Shown here: piece after piece, positions 62,911 to 64,000 of the stretch
Layout of the letters: the number at the start of each line of letters is the position of its first letter
Position numbering within the stretch: position 1 is the first letter of the stretch
Origin: Beijerinckiaceae bacterium
GTDB taxonomy: Bacteria > Pseudomonadota > Alphaproteobacteria > Rhizobiales > Beijerinckiaceae
Direction of reading: 5' to 3'
Assembly (NCBI GenBank): GCA_947454485.1
Contig: CANGJJ010000005.1
Coordinates: 1-64,000 of the forward strand
Length of the DNA stretch: 64,000 bases
Made by a program: the position numbers and the translations under genes
The notes under the pieces: model-generated
Databases searched by the model: none
The model's input: the letters and a program-made list of their open reading frames with translations, nothing else
What the model was told of the DNA's origin: nothing

Positions 62911-64000
62911 CTAGTGGCCGAGCGCCTTGACGATATTGTCGACCATCTTCTTGGCATCCGCAAAGAGCATCATCGTATTGTCGCGGAAGAACAGTTCGTT
63001 CTCAACGCCTGCATAGCCTGAGCCCATGCCGCGCTTGATGAACAAAACCGTCTTGGCTTTCTCAACATCAAGGATCGGCATGCCATAGATGGCAGACTTG
63101 GGGTCCGTCTTGGCGGCCGGATTGGTCACGTCATTAGCGCCAATCACAAAGGCCACATCAGCCTGACCAAACTCCGAATTGATGTCCTCCAGCTCGAAGA
63201 CTTCGTCGTAGGGCACATTGGCTTCGGCGAGCAGCACATTCATATGGCCGGGCATACGACCCGCCACGGGATGAATGGCATATTTCACCTCAACGCCTTC
63301 CTTCTTCAAAAGGTCAGCCATCTCACGCAGAGCATGCTGCGCTTGGGCCACCGCCATGCCATAGCCCGGCACGATGATGACTTTGGACGCATTCTTCATG
63401 ATGTAAGCAGCATCATCGGCAGAGCCTTGCTTGACGGGGCGCGTTTCCACGACGCCCGCACCAGCAACTTCCGTGTCGCCACCAAAACCGCCCAGAATGA
63501 CGGAGATGAAGGAGCGGTTCATGCCCTTACACATGATGTAGGACAGGATCGCGCCTGAAGAGCCAACCAGCGCGCCCGTGATGATGAGCGCCAGATTGCC
63601 AAGCGTGAAGCCGATGCCCGCTGCTGCCCAACCCGAATAAGAGTTGAGCATGGACACAACCACCGGCATGTCAGCGCCGCCAATCGGCACGATGAGCAAG
63701 ACGCCCAGCACCAGAGAGACGAGCACGATGAGCCAGAAGAGGAGATGGCTCTGCGTGACGCAGAACATCACCACCAGCAGAATGAGGCCAGCGGCCAGAG
63801 CTGCATTGATGAGATGACGCTGCGGCAGCATGATCGGCTTGCCCGACATGCGACCATCGAGCTTCAAAAAGGCGATGATGGAGCCGGTGAAGGTGATGGC
63901 GCCAATGGCCGCACCAATCGACATCTCCAGCAGGCTGGCTGCATGGATATGCTTGGACGTGCCAATACCGAAAGCCTGCGGCGCATAGAGCGCGCCAGCG
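62911..64000 (-). CDS. pntB: NAD(P) transhydrogenase subunit beta PntB (5' end cut by window edge)
   Basis: Proton-translocating transhydrogenase subunit that makes NADPH from NADH. 362 C-terminal residues are present, reading from [20 protein letters not shown] to the stop. Spans include [20 protein letters not shown] and [20 protein letters not shown], and the NADP-binding domain III has [40 protein letters not shown] and [20 protein letters not shown]. About 100 N-terminal residues lie beyond the right edge. ATG 63922-63924 is internal, not the start. Confidence 0.96.
   Translation of the reverse strand, partial: AGALYAPQAFGIGTSKHIHAASLLEMSIGAAIGAITFTGSIIAFLKLDGRMSGKPIMLPQRHLINAALAAGLILLVVMFCVTQSHLLFWLIVLVSLVLGVLLIVPIGGADMPVVVSMLNSYSGWAAAGIGFTLGNLALIITGALVGSSGAILSYIMCKGMNRSFISVILGGFGGDTEVAGAGVVETRPVKQGSADDAAYIMKNASKVIIVPGYGMAVAQAQHALREMADLLKKEGVEVKYAIHPVAGRMPGHMNVLLAEANVPYDEVFELEDINSEFGQADVAFVIGANDVTNPAAKTDPKSAIYGMPILDVEKAKTVLFIKRGMGSGYAGVENELFFRDNTMMLFADAKKMVDNIVKALGH

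Overview
The window is a roughly 60% GC, gene-dense bacterial chromosome segment. It carries ctrA, sciP, trcR, a ctrA-linked fliJ, DUF1465, DUF1192 and DUF4164 genes, the cluster tkt-gap-pgk-fba with a Calvin-type class II aldolase, tolQRAB-pal-ybgF-tilS-ftsH-glmM, and 6S RNA near zapA and ygfA. Together these point to an alphaproteobacterium, most likely of the order Hyphomicrobiales (Rhizobiales). I cannot name a genus. No tRNA, rRNA, CRISPR array, transposase, integrase or phage gene was recognised.

Layout. 1-3 kb: cell-cycle control (ctrA, cut by the left edge, then fliJ, a flippase-like membrane protein, and sciP). 3-9 kb: mnmA, a PmtA-like methyltransferase, purA, an unknown single-span protein and an EamA exporter. 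9-14 kb: serine synthesis (serC-serA behind a structured leader) and two outer-membrane beta-barrel genes. 14-27 kb, all on the minus strand: tolQ-tolR-tolA-tolB, a three-gene cassette (alpha/beta hydrolase, LLM flavin oxidoreductase, solute-binding protein), then pal-cpoB-tilS-ftsH-glmM. 27-31 kb, plus strand: a small secreted protein, an MFS transporter, ruvA-ruvB-ybgC. 31-36 kb, minus: GNAT, a MotA/MotB-like pair, an inositol-phosphatase family gene, a Sel1 protein and a ThiE-like gene. 36-41.5 kb: tkt-gap-pgk-fba. 41.7-47 kb: DUF4164, zapA, an orphan TctC receptor, 6S RNA, ygfA, a YmdB-type phosphoesterase, an orphan AAA ATPase with an AT-rich promoter, and yebC. 47-51 kb: an autotransporter-like surface protein and an ABC exporter. 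51-57 kb: rpmE, DUF1465, DUF1192, a quinone reductase, trcR, prpE and a TauE-family transporter. 57-64 kb: a TPR regulator, two divergent DUF465 genes, purE-purK, rpsU, a TPR lipoprotein and pntB, cut by the right edge.

The strongest theme is coupling of the cell cycle to the envelope. CtrA and its inhibitor SciP are both encoded here. Exact TTAA-N7-TTAAC boxes lie upstream of pal and of a beta-barrel gene, and near-matches lie upstream of sciP and tolQ. The ctrA-fliJ intergenic region carries eight GANTC (CcrM methylation) sites within about 230 bp. The second theme is rearrangement: the usually continuous yebC-ruvCAB-ybgC-tolQRAB-pal order is broken by an inversion, by insertions, and by the absence of ruvC from this window.

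All functions are read from the sequence and from family knowledge. No database search was run.
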